64,000 nucleotides of DNA from assembly GCA_017517845.1 (NCBI GenBank), contig JAFWXW010000038.1:99394-163393 (forward strand), given 5' to 3'. The notes beneath the pieces were generated by a model. It saw nothing but the letters and a program-made list of their open reading frames with translations. It did not search any database and was not told the origin of the DNA. Positions 17,201 to 26,300 of the stretch are shown here, in pieces. The stretch's first letter is position 1. Each line of letters starts with the position of its first letter. The position numbers and the translations under genes were made by a program. Source of the DNA: Paludibacteraceae bacterium (GTDB lineage: Bacteria; Bacteroidota; Bacteroidia; Bacteroidales; Paludibacteraceae).

Positions 17201-19933
17201 AGAGAAAAATATACAGAAACCATCTCTAATATTTATGAGAATGGAATGATTTCTGCAAAAACAATACGTTCCGCATATACTAAATACGATGCTTTTTCAC
17301 GTAAAGTAGAGCAGATAAAAGCTTGCAATTTAGAGAATATATCACTTGAAAGTGGTGTAGAAACATTCTCTCTTCACTGTTTTGATGAGCTAGACCGTCC
17401 TGTGCAAAGCAATTTTATAGATGGTTCAGAAGTTTCTATGCAATACAAAATAGACACCGAAGAGCAAACGGGCAAAACGACCCTTGTTTGTACCACCACC
17501 GATGCAGAGGGTAGAATCAGCAATACATACACAGATGCCCTTGGCAGAACCATTGCTACTGAAAACATAGTAAATGGCGAGCCTATACGTGTAGTAAATA
17601 CCTATGATGCACTCTCTCGTGTGGTAGAAGTATTACATCCCAATGAGCATATCAGCACGTATAAATATGATATGTTAGGCAATATCATAGAAACCAAAAC
17701 ACCAGATGCAGGCACTGTAACAGCAGAATATACCCCACAAGGTCAAATTCTTTCTCGTACCACTGCAAACGGCGAAGTAGTTTCATACAACTATGATTTT
17801 GAGAGACTTAAATCGGTAGCCTATTCTCTACACCCTAACGATAGTATTGTTTATACATACGGCGACAGTACAGCTACGAACTTCCAAAAAGGAAGACTGC
17901 TTAGTGTAACCTACCCTATGGGTAGTGAAGAGTACACCTATGGCAATATGGGTGAAGTTGTGAAAACGGTTAAAACCATCGTGATAGATGATCAAATAGA
18001 TAAAGTGCACACCTATACCTCTGAGTTTGAATACGACAGCTGGAATCGCATTCAAAAGATGATTTACCCAGATGGTGAAGTGGTAGATTATGCGTATTAT
18101 GCTAACGGAGAGCTTAAAGCTATCACAGGAGAAAAAGACGGAATCACATATCCATACCTTGTTGAAACAGGATATAATGCAAATGGGCAAACAGCCTACA
18201 GAATACTTGGTAATGGTAGTGAGCAACGTTATTTCTATGATAAAAAGGACCGCTTGCAAACATCTACACTGCATATAGGTAGTGAAAGGATTTCAGTGAA
18301 TACCTATAACTATGATAAGGTAGATAACATAACAAGCATTCACGATAATGGCATATATTTCCAAAATTATACCTACGACGAGTTAAACCGTCTTGTAAGT
18401 GCCAACGGCTATGACTTTGGTGCTATAGGAGAAACTCCAAACTCATATAATATGACAATGGAGTATAACAAAATGTCATCTCCTGTGGTCTTTAATCAAA
18501 GTATTTTCTCTGAGGGCACTACAACATTTAAAAATAACACCTATCACTATAATAGTGATATTCAACCCAATGCACCTGTACAAATAGGTGAGATGCATTA
18601 CACATACGATGCTGCAGGTAATCCAACCTCTATTTTAGATACCAATGGCGTTGGAAAAGATTTAGAGTGGAACGCAGATAATCAACTTCGTAGCATAGTG
18701 GATACAAAAGAGGGTTTATCCCATTCCTACGCATACAACCACACCGGAGAGCGTATCCTTAAACGTTACGGCACTGCACAAAATGCCTTCTACAATGGTA
18801 AAGACATGGGTACATTGCCTGACTTTGGAGAAAGTTACAGTGCCTACGCTTCTGCCTACTTTGTAGAAAACAACAACGGATACACCAAACATTATTATGC
18901 TGGAGCTACTCGTTTGGTAAGTAAAATAGGCGAAGATTATTATGAAAATAATGAACTAGTACCTACAGGCAAGGAAGAAAAAAAACAGTACTTCTATTTT
19001 CAAGACCATTTAGGTAGCAGCACCTACATCATAGACCTAAACGGCGACATAGCCCAATACACCGCCTATACTCCATACGGTGAAATGTTCCGCGAGTACA
19101 ACAACGTAACCCCATACCGCTTCAATGGCAAAGAACTCGACTCCGAAACAGGTCTCTACTACTACGGAGCAAGATACTACAACCCAAGTACTGCATTGTG
19201 GCTCGGTGTGGACCCACTAGCAAGTAAGTATCCAGGAGTGTCACCATACATTTACTGCGTTGGTAATCCTGTAAAATATGTGGATCCAGATGGGAGAAGG
19301 GTTACTATACTTAAATACAATGCTGAAGCAGGGGGAGGTCTAGGTTTTGCACTCAGTGGAAAGTTAGAAAGAGGAACTGCATACGACAAATATGGGATTA
19401 CTAGCTACTCACTAGGGACATTAAACCATTTTAATAATCAGAATATTAAAGAAAGTAGTCGAAATCCACAAATGTTTATAGGATTATACGCAGGTGCAAA
19501 CGTAGGTATTGAAGTTGATTGGAATAGTCAAAATTTTGAAGAATATACTAAAACCTTCTCAACATCAATTCCAATTGGTCCTGCTTCCATATCTATAGGT
19601 GAAGACAACATCGGTATTAATATAGGATTTGGAGTTGGGATAGCATTTGAGACTTCGCCAGCAGATATAATTTATTCATTGTCATTGTCACATGATGAAT
19701 ATAATTCCTTATCTCCAACAAGTTGGATTGTTACGTACAATAAAAAGGAAGACTATATTTTAGACGATAGTGAAACTTATGTAATTGGATATAAGGGAAC
19801 TGCATTAATAAAAACAAAGGATGGAAGAAGTATAAAAATTCCAGTACAATGTGGCATAACAGATATAAAAACAGGAGAACCAACATATTTATGGGAAACA
19901 GATTTATATAGACAAAACAAATTAAACGAATAA
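11231..19933 (+). CDS. Giant SpvB/RHS-repeat lipoprotein with variable C-terminal tip
   Basis: 2900 residues. The signal peptide has a lipobox, FVSSC, with Cys20 lipidated. A ZU5-like domain spans about 55-195 (ending HFTDMING). An SpvB-type domain starts near 215 (TAVLNYPLNIPAARAGLTPN). Six Ca-binding-like DxNxDG motifs of the FG-GAP/VCBS type lie near residues 604, 720, 1304, 1413, 1508 and 1591. YD/RHS repeats run from about 1750 to 2560. The RHS core (FNGKELDSETGLYYYGARYY to PVKYVDPDGR) ends near 2690. About 211 residues follow, glycine-rich with alternating hydrophobic stretches (GLGFALSG, GINIGFGVGIAFE). This is the organisation of TcdB/RHS toxins, in which a shell encloses a variable tip. 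The tip matches no toxin family I recognise. GC is higher in the RHS core than in the tip. Confidence 0.9.
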   Translation: MRKTSLYILTCLLLLFVSSCINNKDSKSEVKSTEIDSIAIVIDTISTKKDSSIKKKTILSVKKRFRIGKQDSLSLNKAKIYVPNGSLSTDKEISITAIDSTQIAKLPIGMVNVTAGADGYRFLPHGEHFAAKAATIVLPFDSIKIPAGYTTKDIITYYYHEKYKRWEPLVKDTIDANKQLAYSHTEHFTDMINGILKVPESPETGNLTPTFISDYKPVNPASGITQIQKPTPNEQGTAVLNYPLNIPAARAGLTPNISLQYSSDGGSSYVGYGFSIPMETISIDTRWGCPTFSEEYESESYLLNGAQFTEKAHNHTPKKEQERKDKKEFYLRVDANFLNITRFGNSPKDYKWEVVSKDGLKKTFTGFDGVMNSVCIESTPTDKNQITWVLTEVEDIHGNTCSYTYQNYGGTLYPKSITYTGHKTKNEKGLYNIRFTYSPEVENFEPKRLDKTSNFRLGIQQNDFILLSKIEIYNSEKLVRGYRFEYTKGAFEKTHLTSITEYDSKKNDFYSHSFEYFNDIESDLYAEEKQWSISDSLYKKGSFFKSSKDGFSDEFSMLHGSHSQGFSVGGGAHVGFGINSFINVYAGSSYNYSQNVNDNKISLTDLNGDGLADLIFIQDGAICYRENITHKIAEENKQDTTDSDSDSESDSTQNDENTKEDENKSQFGETIKLKTTLTSFSSGKSETHTLLTDAGAQVFFISGNACYSHNWQKNKTMVYLHDFNADGLIDIANNGTVHFNHIDSEGIPTFTTTSEPTPCPIMGLSVPIDDAFIPDVKAEQESLSEQFPRHDVVKLWRAPYDGKITIKADISLKENNADGVKFSIQHKDKLVYIDSTITDDKTTVSKSVKVQAGDKIYFRLQSRFNAVNDNIEFTPIIKYTKLTDATIDENGSLEEYVSQDEFLYCGAPTIPLSKTGSIHIEAPFSKKILSDDICLIVRKTVVTNYNEVLNDTKIEPNIVFSDIERRYLKASDIHNNEPMDIYLTVDDIDTNSGAYLSFIVESHSQIKWENITWKPIATYIGEEEPFVYVAPELTMYNKHIKRADSKDIHAQKAILNVDFSAKDLEGNEITSDLVNFSLKDKDGNVYFSAPISSLPIEINIPKRNNFYGTFHVKKEVSSYTNASYLINGNVYHAAIYSTFDNNDFGHLYRGWGQFAYNGENEPDELIKEELLNVDTSQYEEVATDIDAKNINDIDSTKIKNLPSVNDQWFYIMQFSAKEERYESVANNSYVAADKMSSSRIGRQDLHVDEPDFPTAGTPDVPAKETAAPYITSSGEGDSFTGSAGAIATIGGGWSETTSYNDQSLLDINGDGYPDWINQKDNSIEVIYTNANGQLTDKKISFDFNPSVGISKSETLTTGVSLSATTPQLIAPMGDKANWQIQLQKEGSSSNNTTSASVSISDNFSSSKPISASEWIDFNADGLLDYVYQVVEKDENKKDISKIYIRYNIAGTSFTEPYLLFDNTVTINKESSSTVGAGLGVNVSICGQASAGGGVSMTYTDNKNQATFKDMNGDGLVDYVISDGYGNTDIIYNVGGKLQTKSKVEKETLISSKSTSSSLSCNVAVPIQISLVTLTPSVTGSYSDGISKATNAVMDIDGDGYADLVNSYNADKLSFRRNNTARTGKLKSVTLPLKGKINLDYTPNLHNYRNPHARYCLSMVEVTGGSKELGATSFKDTITYSGGNYNRCERTFLGFDTVSVSNLNTLQGDSIYRTTKTAYATNSFYTKGLVLSTSLLDSLNNVLSTTEYEYSIIGDTLKEERVYPALIKKTSNIYDQENALSTTRTYSYDKLGNLTSYSIDGELNANITYHDHKVVKNAPKSIEVTGSGSTLQRRSSELDDKGNVTQISVAVNDAAEAVYDMEYDTYGNVTKFTRPENNNGERVSVSVKYDDIHNLFPTEVSDSYGFTSYTEYDKIFGLPTKQTDINGAIIEYKYDEKGRLSTITAPKEKEVGKEHTLKFEYILDGEVYKGITHHNTPEGGFEIHAYIDSLGREKYTETISNIYENGMISAKTIRSAYTKYDAFSRKVEQIKACNLENISLESGVETFSLHCFDELDRPVQSNFIDGSEVSMQYKIDTEEQTGKTTLVCTTTDAEGRISNTYTDALGRTIATENIVNGEPIRVVNTYDALSRVVEVLHPNEHISTYKYDMLGNIIETKTPDAGTVTAEYTPQGQILSRTTANGEVVSYNYDFERLKSVAYSLHPNDSIVYTYGDSTATNFQKGRLLSVTYPMGSEEYTYGNMGEVVKTVKTIVIDDQIDKVHTYTSEFEYDSWNRIQKMIYPDGEVVDYAYYANGELKAITGEKDGITYPYLVETGYNANGQTAYRILGNGSEQRYFYDKKDRLQTSTLHIGSERISVNTYNYDKVDNITSIHDNGIYFQNYTYDELNRLVSANGYDFGAIGETPNSYNMTMEYNKMSSPVVFNQSIFSEGTTTFKNNTYHYNSDIQPNAPVQIGEMHYTYDAAGNPTSILDTNGVGKDLEWNADNQLRSIVDTKEGLSHSYAYNHTGERILKRYGTAQNAFYNGKDMGTLPDFGESYSAYASAYFVENNNGYTKHYYAGATRLVSKIGEDYYENNELVPTGKEEKKQYFYFQDHLGSSTYIIDLNGDIAQYTAYTPYGEMFREYNNVTPYRFNGKELDSETGLYYYGARYYNPSTALWLGVDPLASKYPGVSPYIYCVGNPVKYVDPDGRRVTILKYNAEAGGGLGFALSGKLERGTAYDKYGITSYSLGTLNHFNNQNIKESSRNPQMFIGLYAGANVGIEVDWNSQNFEEYTKTFSTSIPIGPASISIGEDNIGINIGFGVGIAFETSPADIIYSLSLSHDEYNSLSPTSWIVTYNKKEDYILDDSETYVIGYKGTALIKTKDGRSIKIPVQCGITDIKTGEPTYLWETDLYRQNKLNE

Positions 19934-19934
19934 T

Positions 19935-20975
19935 ATGAAATTTTACCATTATAATAGATCTAAAAGTACTTTAGTGTGGTTAATTACCATATTGGCAATT
20001 ATTTATCTAATTGGTGTAATCAGTTTGCTAATGCTTGCTGTAAAAGCTATTATTTTATATTCAACAAAGCTTCTTGTTCCTGCTATAATCATAATAGCTA
20101 TGTGTATTGTTGCTTTGCTATATACATTAGATATAGTTTTATGGCAAATAATAGGAAAAGAACATATTGAAATTACTAATAACGAAATAAAATTACATCA
20201 ATTTGGTAGAATCTTTAATAAAAAAAAGACAATAGAAATTGATAGTATCAAAAGTATAACTAAACGTATACACTCTATAAAAGGTATTAACAGATATTGG
20301 TTCCCATCTAGGCAAGGATGTATTAAAATTCGTACAGGCAATAAGAACATACATCTTGGCAGAAATATTTCTGAAGAAGAAATAGACCTATTGATTAAAA
20401 GCATACAAAATAATGCCGTCAACAATTTTGATGTTTCAATAAAAAATGAGATGCGTGATTATTCTAAAAATGAAATTATGTTTTATATTTGGGTAATCTT
20501 TTGTGTAGCAATAGGATTGCCAGCATATATCTGGGTTCCTTTTCTAGACGATTTCGAAAAACAAACACTAGATGCTCGAATTTCTTATATAGAAAGAAAT
20601 TATTCAAAAAAATACTATTACTCAAATATAGCATGCCGTGAAGTTGCATTAGCTGAGGTACTTGCATATTGTGATAGTGCTAATATAAAATTATATTGTA
20701 AGCAGTGTGATATAAATGATTCTGTTACATACGAACGTTGTAATGTGAAATCACAAACTTATTCTACTCATAAAAGGATTTTATCACAGACTTCAGCAGA
20801 TAATTTATTTCTATATAATGGTATTATTTATATCGTAGATAAAAAGGATTCAATATATGCCGTATATACTACAAAAGATTTATATAACCTTTACTGGGTA
20901 CATGCCAGATACGTTCATGATTCAATACCTAAAACAATTAATGAATTAGATAGAAAACAAATCTTTGGATTTTAA
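19935..20975 (+). CDS. Membrane protein, candidate immunity protein 1 for the RHS tip
   Basis: 346 residues. Two membrane helices lie at about 13-36 and 46-70. A small beta-rich domain follows at about 76-155 (HIEITNNEIKLHQFGRIFNKK, CIKIRTGNKNIHLGRNI), resembling bacterial PH-like/YcxB domains. A third helix sits at about 178-198 (IWVIFCVAIGLPAYIWVPF), and a polar C-terminal domain of about 150 residues ends the protein. The first 155 residues are clearly paralogous to the next gene. It starts 1 bp after the RHS stop. A small membrane gene placed directly after a variable RHS tip is the usual position of a cognate immunity gene; that role is inferred. I do not recognise the C-terminal domain. 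Confidence 0.75.
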   Translation: MKFYHYNRSKSTLVWLITILAIIYLIGVISLLMLAVKAIILYSTKLLVPAIIIIAMCIVALLYTLDIVLWQIIGKEHIEITNNEIKLHQFGRIFNKKKTIEIDSIKSITKRIHSIKGINRYWFPSRQGCIKIRTGNKNIHLGRNISEEEIDLLIKSIQNNAVNNFDVSIKNEMRDYSKNEIMFYIWVIFCVAIGLPAYIWVPFLDDFEKQTLDARISYIERNYSKKYYYSNIACREVALAEVLAYCDSANIKLYCKQCDINDSVTYERCNVKSQTYSTHKRILSQTSADNLFLYNGIIYIVDKKDSIYAVYTTKDLYNLYWVHARYVHDSIPKTINELDRKQIFGF

Positions 20976-20982
20976 ATATAAT

Positions 20983-21477
20983 ATGGAATTTCATAATCAC
21001 AATAAATCAAAAAGCGTTGTGGTGTGGCTTCACTGCATTTATTGCATTATTTTTTTAGGTACGTCAATCACAATGATGGTAATTATATTATGTCATATTC
21101 TACCTAACGCTGAATTGCCGATAGAGTTTATTCTTGTTGCAATTTCCTTCTGTTGTTTTACCGCTTTATACTCCATTGATTTAATCCTTTGGCAGATAAC
21201 AGGAAAAGAAGACCTAATAATTACAAATAATGAGATATGCGTACGCCATTACGGTAGAATTTTTAATAAGAAATACATTATAAAAGTCACAGATATAACG
21301 TGCATTTCAGAACGAAAATACTTAGAACAAGGTGAAAACAATTTCTTTTATCCAACAAAACAAGGATGTATCAAAATAGAATGCAATAAAAATACATACT
21401 ACATTGGTAGGAATATAGACAAAGAAGAACGTGCATTTTTAATTTCAGAGATAAAACGTCATTGTAACAATAATTAA
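20983..21477 (+). CDS. Membrane protein, candidate immunity protein 2 (paralogue of upstream gene)
   Basis: 164 residues from the ATG at 20983 (MEFHNHNKSKSVVVWL). It aligns end to end with the first half of the upstream protein: MKFYHYNRSKS, then a DxxLWQIxGKE block, then ITNNEI...GRIFNKK, then QGCIKI...IGRNI. It has two membrane helices (about 12-36 and 43-70) and the PH-like domain but lacks the third helix and C-terminal domain. An earlier TTG start at 20965 would lose this N-terminal alignment. It lies 7 bp after its paralogue. It could be a duplicated immunity gene or one subunit of a two-part protection; both are inferences. Confidence 0.72.
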   Translation: MEFHNHNKSKSVVVWLHCIYCIIFLGTSITMMVIILCHILPNAELPIEFILVAISFCCFTALYSIDLILWQITGKEDLIITNNEICVRHYGRIFNKKYIIKVTDITCISERKYLEQGENNFFYPTKQGCIKIECNKNTYYIGRNIDKEERAFLISEIKRHCNNN

Positions 21478-21517
21478 TTATATAGAAATCTAAAAGAATT
21501 ACCAAAATACAAACAAT

Positions 21518-22171
21518 ATGATTGAATTTTTCAAAAAGCATTACATACTAAAGCACTTTTTGCTTTTGGTGATAATTGTTGTCCTACTGTTTACAGGACT
21601 GATTTTTTGGTTGGATAACTACACAAGACACGACGAACAAAAGCTCGTGCCAGATGTGATTGGTATGACAGAAGAAAATGCTGCCACACTTATTTTGGGC
21701 AGAGAGTTGAACTACGACATTGTGGATTCTGTGTATAGAACAGGAGCAATGCCAGGGGCTGTGGTGGACCAAGACCCTAAAGCAGGTTCTTTTGTAAAGA
21801 AAGACCGCAAAATTTATTTAATAGTAAATGCAAAGTCTGCACAAATGACTGCACTTCCAGATGTAGTAGATCTTTCACTGCGTCAAGCAGGAGCATTGCT
21901 TACTGGAGCAGATTTCAAGATAAAGGAAGTGGTTTATAAGCCTTCTGACTATAGAGATTTGGTACTTGAAGTGCTTTACAATGGTAAAAAAGTGAAAGAA
22001 GGAGAAAAAATCCCTACATATTCTGAACTTGTGCTTCATATTGGCGATGGTGGTATTCAGGAAGTGAAAGATTCTATCGTCTCTGACTCTATCGCTGTGG
22101 AAGAGGAAATCATACTAGAAGATGACGCTTCTGGTGATGATTTGTTGTTGGAGGAAGAATTATTATTTTAA
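21518..22171 (+). CDS. PASTA domain membrane protein
   Basis: 217 residues: a short cytosolic N-terminus, one membrane helix (about 14-32, FLLLVIIVVLLFTGLIFW), then two PASTA domains (about 41-107 VPDVIGMTEENAATL; 112-178 LPDVVDLSLRQAGALL) and an acidic tail rich in D and E. PASTA domains bind muropeptides or beta-lactams in other proteins. In Bacteroidetes this gene often precedes rluD, as here; it therefore marks the return to the core chromosome after the RHS operon. I see no clear TAnnTTTG box in the 40 bp upstream, so readthrough from the RHS operon is possible. Confidence 0.85.
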   Translation: MIEFFKKHYILKHFLLLVIIVVLLFTGLIFWLDNYTRHDEQKLVPDVIGMTEENAATLILGRELNYDIVDSVYRTGAMPGAVVDQDPKAGSFVKKDRKIYLIVNAKSAQMTALPDVVDLSLRQAGALLTGADFKIKEVVYKPSDYRDLVLEVLYNGKKVKEGEKIPTYSELVLHIGDGGIQEVKDSIVSDSIAVEEEIILEDDASGDDLLLEEELLF

Positions 22172-22173
22172 AC

Positions 22174-22193
22174 GGACACAGCACGCTGTGTCC
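22174..22193. repeat. Palindromic hairpin between PASTA gene and rluD
   Basis: GGACACAGC AC GCTGTGTCC: 9-bp arms, followed by CTACA. It lies 2 bp after the PASTA stop codon. It has no T-run after it, so it is more likely a dispersed palindrome or mRNA-stabilising hairpin than a terminator. Confidence 0.6.
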
Positions 22194-22238
22194 CTACACA
22201 TAAAAATTAAATCACGGTTATATTGATTAGAAATTCCA

Positions 22239-23267
22239 ATGATTGAGGAAAATATAGACGAGTTTAGCGAGGAATTGGCATCGAGGTTTGAGCATTATAG
22301 ATTTATAGCAGACCCTGGGCAGACTCTTGTTAGAATAGATAAATTTCTAACAGACAAGATTTCTAATGCATCTAGAACCAAGATACAGGCAGCAGCAGAG
22401 GCTGGCAATATTTTGGTCAATGACAACCCTATAAAATCCAACTATAAAGTAAAACCCAATGACGTTATCACAATAGTATTGGATTATCCGCCTAGGGATA
22501 CCGAAATCATTCCACAAAATATTCCAATAAACATAGTTTATGAAGACGAAGACCTACTTGTGGTAAATAAAGCACCTGGAATGGTGGTACACCCAGGACA
22601 CGGAAATTTTGAGGGTACTTTGCTCAATGCATTGGCGTATCATTTTGAAGGCAACAAAACATTTCAGGCATCAGACCCACGACTTGGACTTGTTCACAGA
22701 ATAGACAAAGACACTTCTGGGCTTCTTGTGGTGGCAAAAAACGACTATGCAAAAATGTTCCTGTCTCGACAATTTTTTGAAAAAACCACAGACAGACTTT
22801 ATCAAGCACTAGTTTGGGGCAGACCAGACCCAAAAGACGGCACTGTGGATACCTACATAGGTAGAAACCCCAAAGATAGACTTCAAATGGCAGTTTATAC
22901 TGCTGACCAAGAGGGAGGTAAACACGCGGTTACTCATTACAAAACATTGGCTACATACAATTATGTTAGCCTAGTAGAATGCAAACTAGAAACAGGTAGA
23001 ACCCACCAAATAAGGGTACACATGAAACACAAAGGTTGTCCACTTTTCAACGACGAGCGTTATGGCGGCGACCAAATATTGAAGGGGATTCCTAGTTCTA
23101 GCTACAAACAGTTTATAAAAAAATGTTTTGAAATATGCCCAAGACAGGCATTACACGCCAAAACATTGGGGTTTGAACACCCAAGAACACACGAAAGAAT
23201 GTTCTTTAATAGTGAACTTCCAGAAGACTTCGCTTCACTATTAAAAAAATGGGAAGAAATAGTATAA
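22239..23267 (+). CDS. rluD: RluD-family 23S rRNA pseudouridine synthase
   Basis: Converts uridines of large-subunit rRNA to pseudouridine. 342 residues. An N-terminal S4 RNA-binding domain (about 28-85, VRIDKFLTDKI...) is followed by the catalytic domain with LVHRIDKDTSGLLVVAK, where D156 is the expected catalytic aspartate. VNKAPGMVVHPG and ETGRTHQIRVHMKH are further RluA-family motifs. The length and the S4 domain favour the RluD group; the exact target uridines are not readable here. Confidence 0.9.
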   Translation: MIEENIDEFSEELASRFEHYRFIADPGQTLVRIDKFLTDKISNASRTKIQAAAEAGNILVNDNPIKSNYKVKPNDVITIVLDYPPRDTEIIPQNIPINIVYEDEDLLVVNKAPGMVVHPGHGNFEGTLLNALAYHFEGNKTFQASDPRLGLVHRIDKDTSGLLVVAKNDYAKMFLSRQFFEKTTDRLYQALVWGRPDPKDGTVDTYIGRNPKDRLQMAVYTADQEGGKHAVTHYKTLATYNYVSLVECKLETGRTHQIRVHMKHKGCPLFNDERYGGDQILKGIPSSSYKQFIKKCFEICPRQALHAKTLGFEHPRTHERMFFNSELPEDFASLLKKWEEIV

Positions 23268-23273
23268 TTTTAT

Positions 23274-23281
23274 TAACTTTG
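23274..23281 (+). promoter_or_regulatory. -7 box of the DUF2723-purD operon
   Basis: TAACTTTG followed by C, 53 bp upstream of the ATG at 23335 and 6 bp after the rluD stop. No good -33 element is visible. Confidence 0.55.
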
Positions 23282-23334
23282 CTACGCAAAAAAATTGCAA
23301 TACAATAAACACGCAGAAAAAAACAACTTTAAAT

Positions 23335-26300
23335 ATGAAAAACTTTAAATTATGGGATAAGATTCTAGGTGTAGTAGTATTTGCCATTGCCATGACAACA
23401 TACGGACTAACCATAGAACCTACCGCAAGTTTCTGGGATTGCCCTGAATTTATTACCACAGCATTTAAACTAGAAGTAGGACACCCTCCTGGTGCACCTT
23501 TCTTTATGCTAACAGGTAAATTCTTTAGTCTTTTTGCATCAGACCCTACTCAAGTGGCATATTGCATCAATATGCTTTCTGCGTTTCTTAGTGCATTGAC
23601 CATTTTGTTCCTATTCTGGACCATTACTCTACTTGCCAAAAGATTAATCGTTGGTAAAAATGAAGAAATTAGTCTATCACAGAGTATAATAATCTTAGGT
23701 AGTGGTTTAATTGGTTCGTTGGCATACACTTTTTCTGATACTTTTTGGTTTTCTGCGGTAGAAGCAGAGGTTTATGCATATTCCTCTTTCCTTACTGCCA
23801 TAGTATTTTGGTTGATACTTAGATGGGAAGAAAGAGCCGACAACGAAGGTTCAGACAGATATTTAATCCTTATTACATATCTAATGGGATTGTCTATAGG
23901 GGTTCACTTGCTTAACCTTTTGACCATTCCAGCCATAGTCTTGGTATATTATTTCAGAAAATATGAAATAAGTATCAAGGGAACTATTATTGCATTACTA
24001 GTATCATTTGCTATTCTAGTTTTTGTACTTTATGGCCTAATTCCTGGATTTATAAGCCTAGCTGGTTATGTAGAACTATTCTTTGTCAATACATTGGGAC
24101 TTCCTTTCAACTCTGGAGCATTGTTCTATTGTTTATTGACAGTAGGAGTGCTAATATGGTCTATCATAGAGCTTTACAAAGAAAAAGTAAATTACAATCT
24201 TATAAAAATCTCCTCTCTACTAGCTATTTGCCTTATGGGACTACCATTTATAATGGGTAATTTGTGGATAGGACTTTTTATTATCTCTGCCATTATTATT
24301 TACTTTGTCAAGATTAAAAATGACCTAAATATTCGTATGCTAAGTACCGTAATGGTATGTTTGGCTATGATGTTATTAGGTTATACCACATACGCAGTGA
24401 TAGTGGTGCGTTCTGCAGCAAATCCTCCTATGGACCAAAACTCTCCAGACAATGTTTTTGCCCTTAAAACATACCTAAATCGTGAACAATACGGCGATCG
24501 TCCATTATTCTATGGTCAATATTATTCTTCTGAACCAGCCCTAAAAATAGAAGGTCAATATTGTAGAACCAAAATTAAGGAAGGAGAAAAAACATACGGA
24601 TTAAAGGAAAAAACTTCGCCAAATGAAAAAGACGAATACGTAGTTACAGGCACCAAATATAGCGTGGAATATGATAGCAATATGAAAACTCTATTCCCAC
24701 GTATGCATAGTAACTCTGGTGGACACCCTCAGGCATACGAGTCTTGGGTAAATGTGAAGGGTAAAAAAGTGCCATACGACCAATGTGGTCAGAGAGTACT
24801 AGTTAAGATTCCTACATTTGGTGAAAACCTAGAATTCTTCTTCAAGTACCAATTGAATTATATGTACTGGAGATACTTTATGTGGAACTTCTCTGGAAGA
24901 CAAAATGACATTCAAGGACGCGGTGATATAATCAACGGAAACTGGATTTCTGGTATAAATGCAATAGATAGATTTATGGTAGGCGACCAATCCAATTTAC
25001 CAGAAGTTTTTGCTAGCAACAAAGGCAGAAATGTTTATTATATGCTTCCACTTCTACTAGGTATATTGGGTATTGCATTCCAAATACAACGTAAAGAAAA
25101 ATGCAAACAAACATTTTGGATTACTATGACTCTGTTCTTTATGACAGGCATAGCCATAGTATTATACCTAAACCAAGGTCCTGCAGAACCACGCGAACGT
25201 GATTATGCCTACGCAGGTTCATTCTACGCATTCTGTATATGGATAGGATTTGGAGTAGCAGGGATAGCAGAACTGCTAAGAGGAACCAAACTAAAACCAG
25301 CCATTTGTGCTAGCATAGCTGTACTTTTGGCACTTACAGCACCTATTCTTATGGCAACAGAAAACTGGGACGACCACGATAGAAGTGATAGATATGTAGT
25401 AAGAGATTTTGGTAAAAACTACTTTAACTCTTGCTCTGCAAATGCAATAATCTTCACCAACGGCGACAACGATACTTTCCCACTTTGGTATCTTCAAGAA
25501 ACAGAAGAAGATAGCGTGGCAATAGACAAACGTGTTTGCAACTTGAGTTACTTACAAACAGACTGGTACATAGACCAAATGCGTCGTCCTGCATATAAAT
25601 CTGCTCCACTGCCTATCACTTGGGAAAGAAAAGATTATGCAGAAGGTAGCAGAAGTGTGGTTCATCTAAAAGAATTAATTAAAGAACCTATTGACTTAAA
25701 AACAGCCCTAGAATTCCTTCTAGCCAACCCTGCTAAGAGTCCAAAAAATCCTTATAAACAAGATTATCTTCCTGGAAGAATCTTTAAACTAGCGGTAAAT
25801 AAAGATAATTTGGTAAAACAAGGAGCTATAAAAGAAGAAGACAAAGACAAGATAGCAGATGAAATGATTATAGACCTTTCTAATAAATCATACATCACCA
25901 AGAGTGAAGTAATGATATTAGAAATGTTGGCAAATAACAACTGGGAACGCCCTATTTATTACGCAGTAACAGTTGGTTCAGAAATGTATCTTAATATGCA
26001 AAATTACTTCCAACTAGAAGGTTTAGCATACAGAATAGTGCCATACAAAGATGCTCCAAAAAGTGGTTTAACCAATACAGACATTATGTATGAGAACATG
26101 ATGAATAAGTTTAAATTTGGAGGAATAGACACAGAAGGCGATATTTATCTAGATGAAAATGTTCTTAGAATGTGCCGTGCTCATCGCCAAATGTTCTCTG
26201 AACTTATTAATCAGTTAATTGCAGAAGGCAAAAACGAAAAAGCTATTAAAGCACTTGATTACTGTTTAGAAATTATTCCACATAGAAATGTCCCTCACAA

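Noticed and set aside
17828-18274. Long minus-strand reading frame inside the RHS gene
   Set aside because: It is antisense to conserved YD-repeat sequence, has no promoter, and its translation is the reverse of a repetitive coding region.
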